The notes below the pieces were generated by a model. The model worked only from the letters and a program-made list of their open reading frames with translations. It was not told the DNA's origin and ran no database searches. From JAAYTD01 sp964472015 (GTDB lineage Bacteria > Bacteroidota > Ignavibacteria > Kapaibacteriales > UBA2268): 44,552 nucleotides of DNA. Positions 19,026-27,686 of the stretch are shown here, one piece after another. The translations under genes were made by a program, and so were the position numbers. The stretch is taken from contig CAYYIP010000016.1 in the NCBI GenBank assembly GCA_964472015.1, positions 1 to 44,552 of the forward strand, given 5' to 3'. Every line of letters starts with the position of its first letter. Positions within the stretch are counted from its first letter, which is position 1.

Positions 19026-19089
19026 AATTAACTTATTAATTTAAAATTTATATAATTATATAATTAAATAATTGCTAACAATTAAATAT

Positions 19090-20205
19090 TTATTTTTTAC
19101 TTTTGTTTATTACGTCTATACATTTGTTTAACATTTCATCAGCAGATTTATCCCAACTAAAATTTCTAGCCCATTCTATAGCACCATTTGATAGTTGCCT
19201 TCTATAATCATCATCTGTTAATACCTTATTTATTTTTTCTGCTAGTTGGTCAATATTCCCATATTCATAAAGTAAACCTGAAGTGCCATTTTTTACTGAA
19301 TCACGTAATCCCGGTGAATCTGAAGATATTACAAGTGTTCCGCATGCGTTTGCTTCTATATTAGTTATTCCCCATCCTTCTTTTAAAGAAGTATTTACAA
19401 CACAATGAGATTTTGTTAATTCTATTTGTTTTGTTTCTTCATCAACAAATCCAAAGAATTTAATATTATTTTCTATTCCTAATTCTACTGCTAAGTTTTC
19501 AAGAGCTGGTCTAAAATCTCCTCGTCCTATAATGTTTAACTTTGCATTAGGTATATTTTTTTGAACTTTTGCAAATGCATATAATAAATGGTCAACACTT
19601 TTATATTTTTTTAATCTTCCAAAATAAGTAACTGTTGGTTCAGGATTTTTTTCTTTTACTGTAAAATGAAACATTTCCTGAGTTATTGCATTATGTATTA
19701 TTTTGTAATCAGATGTATCAAAGCCCTTTTTTGTAAATTCATCTAGTGTACTTTTAGAAACAACAGTAAAAGGTGTTTTTTTATAAACAAAATTCATCAA
19801 CAATTCAGCAATATATACATATGTTGCTGATATAATATTCGTTTCCTTATAAATACTTTTTCCAAAAAAATGATGGCTTATAGCTAAAAGAGGTTCTTTT
19901 ACAAAAAGAGGCGTATAAAATGGAATTTTATTAATATCATCAACGACAATATCAAATTTTTCCTGTTTTGTTATTTTTTTATATAAAGAACATATTCTAA
20001 AGTTAAATGTATTACGATTCTCATTGCGTATTACACGAATACCATCTATTATTTCTTCTTCCGGTGCATTATCAAATTTACAACATAATAATGTTACTTT
20101 ATGGCCTTTTGCTACAATACGTTTAAATATTTCGTGGAAATGGACTTCTGCACCTCCACTAAACGGATTGTTAATGTCTTGCCAATTTAATACTAATATA
20201 TTCAT
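19090..20205 (-). CDS. GT4 family glycosyltransferase
   Basis: 371 residues, GT-B fold. The N-terminal domain has NPFSGGAEVHFHEIFKRIVAKGHKVTLLCC, binding the acceptor side. The C-terminal domain has TYFGRLKKYKSVDHLLYAF, the NIIGRGD element and the GT4 nucleotide-sugar signature KEGWGITNIEANACGTLVISSDSPGLRDSV, with the two Glu spaced as E-x7-E. Cytoplasmic, retaining transferase. Donor and acceptor cannot be read from sequence. Its neighbour, a GH57 branching enzyme, makes alpha-glucan synthesis possible, but cell-surface polysaccharide assembly is equally compatible. Confidence 0.87.
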   Translation of the reverse strand: MNILVLNWQDINNPFSGGAEVHFHEIFKRIVAKGHKVTLLCCKFDNAPEEEIIDGIRVIRNENRNTFNFRICSLYKKITKQEKFDIVVDDINKIPFYTPLFVKEPLLAISHHFFGKSIYKETNIISATYVYIAELLMNFVYKKTPFTVVSKSTLDEFTKKGFDTSDYKIIHNAITQEMFHFTVKEKNPEPTVTYFGRLKKYKSVDHLLYAFAKVQKNIPNAKLNIIGRGDFRPALENLAVELGIENNIKFFGFVDEETKQIELTKSHCVVNTSLKEGWGITNIEANACGTLVISSDSPGLRDSVKNGTSGLLYEYGNIDQLAEKINKVLTDDDYRRQLSNGAIEWARNFSWDKSADEMLNKCIDVINKSKK

Positions 20206-20246
20206 AATCTTTTTTTATATTATTTTTTTATATTATTTTTTTGATA

Positions 20247-21386
20247 TTAATAAAATTTGATTATAGTTGGGATTAACCCTACTTTATATGTTTTTTTTAT
20301 TTTTAATGTATTTCTATCATATACAATTACATCGCCATTTGTTGTGTAACGATATGAATTTGAAACCCAAATTTCATTTCTATTTTCATTTAATGCTAAA
20401 CCAGTCCACATTTCTTTTGTTTTCATATTTTGTATATATTTAGTAGGTTCAGCATTTATTTGATTTAATGGTATATAATTAATTCCAGAGTAATTGCTAT
20501 TTTCTGCTTCAGAAGTTGATATAGAACTGTTTAAATAAAAAAGAGTATCACTATTTTTATTTAAACAAAATTCATAAACCAGTGTATGCCATTTCCTTAA
20601 TTCTTGTAAAGTATTTAAATCATATTCTATAATATAAGGAGGATAGTCTTCTGAATATAATCCCCAACAAATAACATATATTTTATTTGTTTCCGGTGAT
20701 ACCATTATCCTATTAGGATTTTTACCCGTTGTTGATATACATTGTATCTCCTGTTTAGTATTTATATCTATTACTGAAATAGTAGATGCTTTTGGATGGT
20801 CAGAATGATATTCACCATACCCTGAATTAACAACATATAATTTATTATTATGATATGATATTCCTTCTGGATGTGAACCAACTTGGATTTTTACCCCTGT
20901 TAATTCTAATTTTTTAGGATTAAATTCATATACATAAAAATCATCATTTGACATTGGAATATAAGTTGTAACATATGCTAATGTGTCATTAATAAATACA
21001 AATTTTCTTGGCATTACATAATTAGGGAATTTTATACGTCCAATATATTTACCTGTTTTTAAGTAAAAAGCTTCTATTGTTTTACTATTTGAGACTGTTA
21101 TATAAACAATACTATCTTTAATAATTAAATCATAAGCTACATCACCAATTTTTTGACCTTGATTAGAATTTCTAAAATAATTATTTGTATAATTATCAGT
21201 TGAAAAATCAATACAAGTTACTGTAGAATTATCACTTCCATATAATCCTTCACATAAAATCAAAGCACCATTATTTCCTATTTTAAAATTTTGATCTATA
21301 GGAGAAATAGGTGTATTGATACAAGATGAAATTATAAGTAAAATAAATAATATAATGATAATATTAATGTTTTTTCGTAATATCAT
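20247..21386 (-). CDS. Lipoprotein beta-propeller (YncE/DUF5074-like)
   Basis: 379 residues. A lipoprotein signal peptide ends in LLIISSC, so Cys22 would be lipidated by Lgt (a gene for which lies at 33137). The mature part starts with NNGALILCEGLYGSDNSTVTCIDF, resembling the opening of DUF5074-type propellers, followed by repeated blades such as YDLIIKDSIVYITVSNSKTIEAF, SHPEGISYHNNKLYVVNSGYG and KNPNRIMVSPETNKIYVICWG. Likely a surface or periplasmic binding protein; the ligand is unknown. In Bacteroidota similar proteins often sit with TonB-dependent uptake genes, but none adjoins here. Confidence 0.78.
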   Translation of the reverse strand: MILRKNINIIIILFILLIISSCINTPISPIDQNFKIGNNGALILCEGLYGSDNSTVTCIDFSTDNYTNNYFRNSNQGQKIGDVAYDLIIKDSIVYITVSNSKTIEAFYLKTGKYIGRIKFPNYVMPRKFVFINDTLAYVTTYIPMSNDDFYVYEFNPKKLELTGVKIQVGSHPEGISYHNNKLYVVNSGYGEYHSDHPKASTISVIDINTKQEIQCISTTGKNPNRIMVSPETNKIYVICWGLYSEDYPPYIIEYDLNTLQELRKWHTLVYEFCLNKNSDTLFYLNSSISTSEAENSNYSGINYIPLNQINAEPTKYIQNMKTKEMWTGLALNENRNEIWVSNSYRYTTNGDVIVYDRNTLKIKKTYKVGLIPTIIKFY

Positions 21387-21430
21387 TTTATTTTTAATTG
21401 TTTTTATAATTTTTTACTGTTTATAATTTA

Positions 21431-21438
21431 CAAATATA
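21431..21438 (-). promoter_or_regulatory. Possible -7 element for the lipoprotein gene
   Basis: In the minus sense this reads TATATTTG (TAnnTTTG), 44 bp before the ATG at 21386. No TTG at the expected distance, so only half of the consensus is met. Confidence 0.3.
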
Positions 21439-21568
21439 CATAAAAATAATATTTTTTATATAGTATTAAATTTTATATTGTATTAGACAAATAGTTATCA
21501 AATATATTAAAATATATGTTAAAAAAAGAATATAATTTTGTATTAAAAAAAATATATTGTTTTTTTCT

Positions 21569-21598
21569 TTGAAATTTTTTATAAATTTACTAATTTAG
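21569..21598 (+). promoter_or_regulatory. Promoter-like element for nuoD
   Basis: TTG (21569-21571), a 19-nt spacer, then TAATTTAG (21591-21598), one base off TAnnTTTG. It sits 48 bp before the nuoD ATG. A dedicated promoter fits the gene standing alone. Confidence 0.4.
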
Positions 21599-21646
21599 AA
21601 AATAAAAATATTGAAATAGCAAAATAAAAATAATATTATAGTAATA

Positions 21647-22948
21647 ATGAATTTACAAGATAACGAAGAAATAAAGAAAATAATGAAACTCCGTCAGGAT
21701 AAAATATTTAAACATTTAATGGAGGATGATATTTCAATAGAATATCCAGACGGATATGATGAAAAAGATCCTTTAGAAAATGATTTTGTTATAAATATGG
21801 GTCCTCAACATCCTGCAACTCATGGAGTTTTACGTTTATTACTTAGATTAGATGGCGAGAGAGTAAGAAAATGTGTTCCTGAAATTGGTTATTTACATAG
21901 AGGTATGGAAAAAATAGCGGAAAATATGGGATTGCATGAATTTATTCCTTTTACTGACAGATTAGATTATATTTCGCCATTAATGAATAATGTTGGTTAT
22001 ACATTAGCCTGTGAAAATGCTTTAGGAATAGATGCGCCAGAACGTGCACAATGGATACGTGTTTTATGTTGTGAACTTGCAAGAATTTCAAGTCATATGA
22101 TGGCTATAGGTTCTATGTGTACTGATGCAGGTGCTGTTTCATTTCTATTGTGGACTTTTACTGAACGAGAGAAAATTTATGATATTATAGAATTGATTAC
22201 AGGTGCTAGATTTACTACGTCTTACTCACGTATAGGGGGGGTAGCAAATGATATATCGCCCGAAGCAATTGCTAAGATAAAATATTTTCTTGATTTGTAT
22301 CCTGAAAAAGAAAAATTTTTAAAAAATGTAATTTTACGTAACCGTATTTTTATTGATAGATTATCAGGCACTTGTGTACTTGAACCAGAAAGAGCAATAG
22401 AACTTGGAATAACTGGTCCGGTTCTAAGAGGATGCGGTATTAGTAGAGATTTACGTCGTGATACGCCATATTTAGTATATGATCAACTAGATTTTGATGT
22501 TATTACAGAACAAGATTGTGATAATTGGGCAAGAAATTTAGTTAGAGTTCGTGAAATGCATGAAAGTTATAAAATTGTAAAACAAGTGTTAGATAAATTA
22601 GAAAATATGTCTAAGACTTTAGTACGACTTGAAAATGCTAAGACTACTTTTGATATGAAAGAAAATATTTATACAAAAATGGAAACATTAATTTCTGATT
22701 TTATGCTTGTAAATTATGGTGGTGTGATACCTAAAGGTGAAACTTATACTGCTATAGAAGCTTCGAAAGGTGAATTAGGATTTTTTATAGTTTCTAATGG
22801 ACAAGGACATCCTTTGAAATTAAAAATTAGATCTGCTTCGACAAGTAACTTACAATGTATATCTGATTTAGTTGAAGGCTCTATGTTGTCAGATGTTGTT
22901 TTAGCTATCGGTTCGATAGATCCCATAATGGGTGAAGTTGATAAGTAA
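21647..22948 (+). CDS. nuoD: NADH-quinone oxidoreductase subunit D
   Basis: 433 residues. It is the 49-kDa subunit of complex I, in the peripheral arm where it forms the quinone-binding cavity with NuoB. Visible blocks: VINMGPQHPATHGVLRLLLRLDGE (quinone-site His region, near residue 50), IGYLHRGMEKIAE, YISPLMNNVGYTLACE, ISSHMMAIGSMCTDAGA, TTSYSRIGGV, and the C-terminal LKIRSASTSNLQCI...LAIGSIDPIMGEVDK. The family's conserved C-terminus is intact. Oddly, no other nuo gene flanks it, and it has its own terminator and probable promoter; the remaining subunits must lie elsewhere. Confidence 0.96.
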   Translation: MNLQDNEEIKKIMKLRQDKIFKHLMEDDISIEYPDGYDEKDPLENDFVINMGPQHPATHGVLRLLLRLDGERVRKCVPEIGYLHRGMEKIAENMGLHEFIPFTDRLDYISPLMNNVGYTLACENALGIDAPERAQWIRVLCCELARISSHMMAIGSMCTDAGAVSFLLWTFTEREKIYDIIELITGARFTTSYSRIGGVANDISPEAIAKIKYFLDLYPEKEKFLKNVILRNRIFIDRLSGTCVLEPERAIELGITGPVLRGCGISRDLRRDTPYLVYDQLDFDVITEQDCDNWARNLVRVREMHESYKIVKQVLDKLENMSKTLVRLENAKTTFDMKENIYTKMETLISDFMLVNYGGVIPKGETYTAIEASKGELGFFIVSNGQGHPLKLKIRSASTSNLQCISDLVEGSMLSDVVLAIGSIDPIMGEVDK

Positions 22949-23001
22949 CTGTAATAATTATTTTTTATGTTTTTATAAAAATAAAATAAATTATATAAAA
23001 T

Positions 23002-23035
23002 AAAAAAGGTAATAGAAATAACTATTACCTTTTTT
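23002..23035. terminator. Bidirectional intrinsic terminator after nuoD
   Basis: Perfect 14-bp stem (AAAAAAGGTAATAG with CTATTACCTTTTTT) and a 6-nt loop at 23016-23021. T-runs on either strand let it end both nuoD and the convergent DUF4175-like gene. Confidence 0.85.
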
Positions 23036-23089
23036 ATTATATTTATTCTAATAATTTATTATATAAGTCTCAATTATAAGATATAAATT

Positions 23090-26000
23090 TTATTCTTCAT
23101 TAGTTAATTTTTTTAAATATCTACGAATTATTTGTTCATAATCTTTTGTATAACCTTGTTTTAATGAATTTAATAATTCTCTCATTACTCTTGTTTTTCC
23201 TTCTTGCGTATTTAACTCTATATCTTTTGGCGATTCATTTGTTATATCTTTGCCTGTTTTGCTTTTACGTTGTTGTTCAAAATCTCTTTCATTTACAGAA
23301 TTAGTAGCATCTAATAATTTTGATAATATTTTTTCTTGACGTTCTAGTGTTTCTTTTGTAACACTATTGTTTTGTATATCTTTTGTAACTTCTTGCATTT
23401 CTTTTGTAATTTTTTCTAATTCTCTTGCAAGTTTATTAGCTTCTTTATCATTTTTATTATTGCTTCCAAATTCTTTTTGTTCTTGTGCTAATTGTTGCAT
23501 AGATTTTTGCATTTCTTTTTGTTGAGCAGCCATTTTTTTCATATTTGCTCGTTTTTCCTGCGATAATATGCCTTCTTGATCTTGACCTGTTTTTTGATTT
23601 CCCATCATTTCTTGCATAGTTTGATTTAACGCCTGTTGTTCAGCAGCTAACTGTTGCATTCGTTGTCCCATTCCGCTTGCAGAACCACTAGAATTTCCAC
23701 TGCCCGGATTTTGGCAACTTCCATCCCCCTGTTGATCTTGCATTTGAGAAAGAGTATTTTGTAATTGAGAAAGAGCTTTATTTATAGATTCCATCGATTT
23801 AGTTTGTGCTCTTACTGCGTTTGACATTCTTCGTTCTGTCATCATATCCATAGTTATTCTCATTTGATTTAATGAACTTAGTAATTCATTAAACATTTCA
23901 TACGTTACTGCAAAACTTTTATTTCCTAATTCATCTAAGTCTCTAGCAACATTATATAATTTATCAAATAAATCAGCCTGTTGGGTAGCATATTCAGGTA
24001 TACGAGTAGAGTTATAATCAGTTTGTTTAGTTTTATTTTTAATATTTTCTTGTTGCTTAGATATATTTATCATATTATATATAGCTTTCTGCAATCTACG
24101 TATAACTTCTTTTGAGTTTTTGTTTTGCATTTCTTGTTTAAAAGACTGCATCTTTTTTGCAAAATTATCTAATTTTTTACTTGCACTTTTTTGAGATTGA
24201 GATGCTTTTTCTTTTTCACCACTACGCATTTTATCACTTGCTTTTTGCATATCGTCTTGTATACCTTGTTTATCTAAAGCATCTTGTGCTTCTTGTAATT
24301 CTTCCATTGGCATATTATTGTCTTTATTTATATCCTTAATAATTTCTTTTAATTCTTTTAGATCTTTTGAAATACTGTTTGCTTCTTCTTTTAGATTTTT
24401 TTGTTGTTCTGCCAATTCATTCATTTTTTGTTGATCATTGGGATTTGTTTTATTAAGAGTATTATTAAGTTCATCTTCTTTCTTTTTTAATTCTTCAGCA
24501 CGTTTTGTTATAGCATCTGTTTTCTGTTCAGCTTGTATATGTTTTAAAATGTCCATAGTACGTTCTATACTTTTTTTGAATTGTTCTTCATCAAATTTTA
24601 CTTTTTCTAAAGCTTTTCTTAAATCTTCTGCTGACATTTTATTTAATAAATCTTGTCGCATTTTTTGTAATCTTTCTAATTCTGGCGAATGAACTTCTTT
24701 CATTAATTGCTGCAATTCATTATATTTTTGCATAGTTTCCGCAGATAACATTCTGTTTTCTTCTAATTGTTTACTTACTTCATTTATTTGCTTCGCTAGA
24801 TCAGACATTTTTTCTTTTACTTGTTCGTGTTTTTGTATTATGTCTTCTATTTGCTTTTTCTGTTGCCAATCTAATTCTTTTTTGTCTATATTTTTTCTTA
24901 ATTCTTTTTCTAAATTTTCTATATTTTTTCTTATTTGTTCTGTTTCTTTAGTTAGTTTATCTAAATCAGTTATTACTTTTTCCTGAACTTCATCTGCTTC
25001 TTTTGAAACTTCTTCTAAAGAAGGTAAACGAAGTTTTATTATTTGTGTTTTTGCAGTTTTAGGACCTGTTATAATATCATTATCTGATACTTCAAAATAA
25101 AATTCATAAATATCTTCCGGCATTATGCTTAATTTATTTAAATTCCATATATATGATATTTCAATAGAATTATTTTCACTTGTTGTAGGTATAGGTACTT
25201 TTATTGTACTATAATTCTTTTCTGGTGAAGAATATTTTGATGCAATAAGTTTGTATTTAAGCTCTAATTTTGAAAATCCATAATCATCCGATATGCTCAA
25301 TTTTGTTGGTAATATAACGTCTTCATTAAGTTGTACATTTGATGTAGGAAATAACATAGATATAGTTGGCGCATCATCTGATAAAGATATTACAGTATAT
25401 TTTATAGGATTTTCATTGGTTAAGTTTAAACTGTCAATTAATACAAAATGATAATATCCATTTTGTGTTAAGCGAAATTGTCCATTCAATTTAGTACCAT
25501 TTATTGTTAATGGATATTTTATTGTGTCTATTTTTGTGCTATCTTTTGATATTAAATTCTGTTCGTTTTTTTCAAAAATAATATATGCATCTTTTAATAT
25601 TTTATTGGTTCTTATATTAAAACTTATTGTACTACCATTTAATGCCGTTATATCAGCAGTTTGCTCATCAAAACTTTTTAATCCTAATTTTGTATAAGAT
25701 GGATATTTTATATTTCCTGTGAAAGCACGTACTAAAGGTTTGTCGGTAATACAAATATTACACGTATCAGTTGAAATTATTGTAGTTAACCAAGATGCAT
25801 TTCCATAAAAATAAATATCGTTTTTTAATGAAGTAATTTCATATGTATATGTATTGTCGTCTTTTAATTTTAATTTTAATTCATCAAAAATTTTCTGTGT
25901 CTTTTCTTTTAAATATAAATTTATATAATCAGGTGCCTCGCCAAATGCTTTAAATATAATTTTAACATTAGAACCACGTAAAATAGTATCTTGTTTATTT

Positions 26001-26629
26001 ATAAGTTTTATTGAAAATGGTGCAGGCGGAATAAAAGATTGGTTGTAGTTTATAATACGATTAAAAGAATTATATAAACTATCTACATTTAATATAGTTG
26101 TTATATTTATTAAAATAGCGAATAAAAAAAATAAAAAAAATAATTTTGTTCGTTTTTTATTTATTATTATATCAAAATTTTTATCAATAGTCTCATTGTA
26201 AACATTTTCTATATTTAAATTTATTAATTCTAATGATATTCCACGATTATTGATAGATGTTGTTTGAGAAGCTAATTGTAAAGCATTTCCTAACTTATCT
26301 TTAATCGTAGGGTAAGCTTCACCTATTTTTAAAGCTATTTCATTGATTGTAGGTAGTTTTTTTATATTTAAGGCACGTAATATACTTGGAAATGTAGTAA
26401 ATAAAAAAGATATAATAGATAAAGTAATTATTAAAATTACTAAAAAAGTACGAAAATTTATATCACCTTGTGCTATATTTTCTATTAACACCGAAATTAA
26501 TAGTAAAATAGAAGTTATTCCTAATGTTAAAAATAATCCATTTAGTATTAAGTTTCTAGTTTCGCGTGTTCTTGTACTTGCTACTTTATTATATAATAAA
26601 TTGAAATAATCTTTTTTATTTGTATTCAT
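23090..26629 (-). CDS. DUF4175-like giant membrane/coiled-coil protein
   Basis: 1179 residues. Near the N-terminus are two transmembrane helices (about 26-48 and 57-77) and a third at about 167-187. Residues about 195-530 are beta-rich Ig-like (for example DDAPTISMLFPTSNVQLNEDVILPTKLSISDDYGFSKLELKYKL). Residues about 535-850 are a long charged coiled coil. After that the sequence is very rich in Gln, Met and Lys (MQQLAAEQQALNQTMQEMMGN), ending in a short basic helical domain. This plan is that of the large DUF4175-type proteins of Bacteroidota and relatives; function unknown. Predicted inner-membrane anchored with periplasmic coiled coil. Convergent with nuoD. Confidence 0.72.
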   Translation of the reverse strand: MNTNKKDYFNLLYNKVASTRTRETRNLILNGLFLTLGITSILLLISVLIENIAQGDINFRTFLVILIITLSIISFLFTTFPSILRALNIKKLPTINEIALKIGEAYPTIKDKLGNALQLASQTTSINNRGISLELINLNIENVYNETIDKNFDIIINKKRTKLFFLFFLFAILINITTILNVDSLYNSFNRIINYNQSFIPPAPFSIKLINKQDTILRGSNVKIIFKAFGEAPDYINLYLKEKTQKIFDELKLKLKDDNTYTYEITSLKNDIYFYGNASWLTTIISTDTCNICITDKPLVRAFTGNIKYPSYTKLGLKSFDEQTADITALNGSTISFNIRTNKILKDAYIIFEKNEQNLISKDSTKIDTIKYPLTINGTKLNGQFRLTQNGYYHFVLIDSLNLTNENPIKYTVISLSDDAPTISMLFPTSNVQLNEDVILPTKLSISDDYGFSKLELKYKLIASKYSSPEKNYSTIKVPIPTTSENNSIEISYIWNLNKLSIMPEDIYEFYFEVSDNDIITGPKTAKTQIIKLRLPSLEEVSKEADEVQEKVITDLDKLTKETEQIRKNIENLEKELRKNIDKKELDWQQKKQIEDIIQKHEQVKEKMSDLAKQINEVSKQLEENRMLSAETMQKYNELQQLMKEVHSPELERLQKMRQDLLNKMSAEDLRKALEKVKFDEEQFKKSIERTMDILKHIQAEQKTDAITKRAEELKKKEDELNNTLNKTNPNDQQKMNELAEQQKNLKEEANSISKDLKELKEIIKDINKDNNMPMEELQEAQDALDKQGIQDDMQKASDKMRSGEKEKASQSQKSASKKLDNFAKKMQSFKQEMQNKNSKEVIRRLQKAIYNMINISKQQENIKNKTKQTDYNSTRIPEYATQQADLFDKLYNVARDLDELGNKSFAVTYEMFNELLSSLNQMRITMDMMTERRMSNAVRAQTKSMESINKALSQLQNTLSQMQDQQGDGSCQNPGSGNSSGSASGMGQRMQQLAAEQQALNQTMQEMMGNQKTGQDQEGILSQEKRANMKKMAAQQKEMQKSMQQLAQEQKEFGSNNKNDKEANKLARELEKITKEMQEVTKDIQNNSVTKETLERQEKILSKLLDATNSVNERDFEQQRKSKTGKDITNESPKDIELNTQEGKTRVMRELLNSLKQGYTKDYEQIIRRYLKKLTNEE

Positions 26630-26708
26630 TTAGAATTTATTAAAACGTTTTGTATTTGTGAAATTCTTTTTTATTTAGTTTTGATTTTATTCTATTGTAT
26701 CTGTATTA

Positions 26709-26736
26709 CAAAAATACATAAAATATTTTAAAACAA
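26709..26736 (-). promoter_or_regulatory. Promoter-like element for the DUF4175-like gene
   Basis: In the minus sense TTG (26736-26734), a 17-nt spacer, then TATTTTTG (26716-26709). It lies 80 bp before the start codon. The spacer is at the short end of the accepted range. Confidence 0.4.
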
Positions 26737-26818
26737 AAGAAAGTACAATTATAATATGAATTTATGATTTTGATTTATTTAAAATATAAATATGATAATC
26801 AGACTAAAAATAATAAGA

Positions 26819-27418
26819 CTAAAAATTTTTCATTTTAGATTCATTATCTAAAATAAATTTATTTAATTCATTGTAACTTAAATTACTAGGTACAGTAAAT
26901 GAATTTATTACAAAAATATCTACATTAGTAAAAGGTAATGGAAGTTCAAACTTATCCCAACTTTTTTTAAATATTTTTTTATTTTTAATTTTACAACGCA
27001 ATAATATTAAAGGTGTTTGTGTTCTTTGAGATACAATAAAAGCCCCCGCTTTCATTTTTTGACGTGGTCCACGAGGTCCATCCGGTGTTATTAATATATT
27101 TTCTTGCCCTCCAATTTCTAACATTTTTTTTAAAACACCAACATTGTTATTTGAAGATGACCCTCTAATTAATGTATATTGCATCATATTTAATAATTTT
27201 GATAAAATATCACCATCATTACTTAAACTGACAATAGCATTAAATTTTTGATTTTCTTTAATTTGTTTATTTGAAAAATATTGCCACACAGGTAGCATTT
27301 CGCCATGCCAAAATGCTATAACACAAGGAGTACTAGGAAGCTCGCCTATAAATTTTATTCGCCATGTTCTAGAAATCAATCTTAATAACTTTAAAGGTAT
27401 TGTATATTTTTTTAACAT
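26819..27418 (-). CDS. DUF374 lysophospholipid acyltransferase family protein
   Basis: 199 residues from the ATG at 27418. Key blocks are PCVIAFWHGEMLPVW (acyltransferase His-Glu), SLSNDGDILSKLL, LIRGSSSNNNVGVLKKML and LITPDGPRGPRQKMKAGAFIVSQRT, the DUF374 hallmarks. The family is related to lipid A/phospholipid acyltransferases and works at the inner membrane; the substrate here is unknown. An in-frame ATG at 27454 would add 12 residues, but a TATATTTG -7 element overlaps that position and the family's usual start is the basic-hydrophobic MLKKYTIPLKLLRLI, so I prefer 27418. Divergent from the RNase gene. Confidence 0.85.
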   Translation of the reverse strand: MLKKYTIPLKLLRLISRTWRIKFIGELPSTPCVIAFWHGEMLPVWQYFSNKQIKENQKFNAIVSLSNDGDILSKLLNMMQYTLIRGSSSNNNVGVLKKMLEIGGQENILITPDGPRGPRQKMKAGAFIVSQRTQTPLILLRCKIKNKKIFKKSWDKFELPLPFTNVDIFVINSFTVPSNLSYNELNKFILDNESKMKNF

Positions 27419-27451
27419 ATATAAATTCAATATATAATATATTAAATTATA

Positions 27452-27459
27452 CAAATATA
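27452..27459 (-). promoter_or_regulatory. -7 element for the DUF374 gene
   Basis: TATATTTG in the minus sense, about 34 bp before the ATG at 27418. No TTG at the expected distance. Its overlap with the longer possible start argues for the shorter protein. Confidence 0.35.
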
Positions 27460-27547
27460 ATAAAAATGTTTTATTTTAAAATGAAATATATTTATTATGT
27501 TTATAATTTATTATAAGAAACATATAAAACATTATTAATTATTTGTT

Positions 27548-27555
27548 TATTTTTG
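27548..27555 (+). promoter_or_regulatory. -7 element of the RNase E/G gene
   Basis: TATTTTTG fits TAnnTTTG; a -33 TTG is not seen at the right distance. A start about 7 nt later would put the hairpin at 27567-27595 at the very 5' end of the transcript. Confidence 0.35.
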
Positions 27556-27566
27556 TAAAGTTATAT

Positions 27567-27595
27567 ATTGATTAATATATTTTATATTAATCAAT
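27567..27595 (+). promoter_or_regulatory. Perfect 13-bp inverted repeat in RNase E/G leader
   Basis: ATTGATTAATATA (27567-27579), a 3-nt loop, then TATATTAATCAAT (27583-27595). It is followed by TCAATC repeats and lies 91 bp before the start codon. It may be a 5'-end mRNA hairpin or an operator dyad; see findings. Confidence 0.5.
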
Positions 27596-27686
27596 CAATC
27601 GATTAATTTTATTAAATGTTAAGTAATTTTATTTAAGGCTATTAAAAAATTAATTGATATTTAAGCTAAACAATTAATTGAAAGTT

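Noticed and set aside
27678..27680. TTG as start of the RNase E/G gene
   Set aside because: An ATG nine bases later gives the same protein less three residues and has no worse context.
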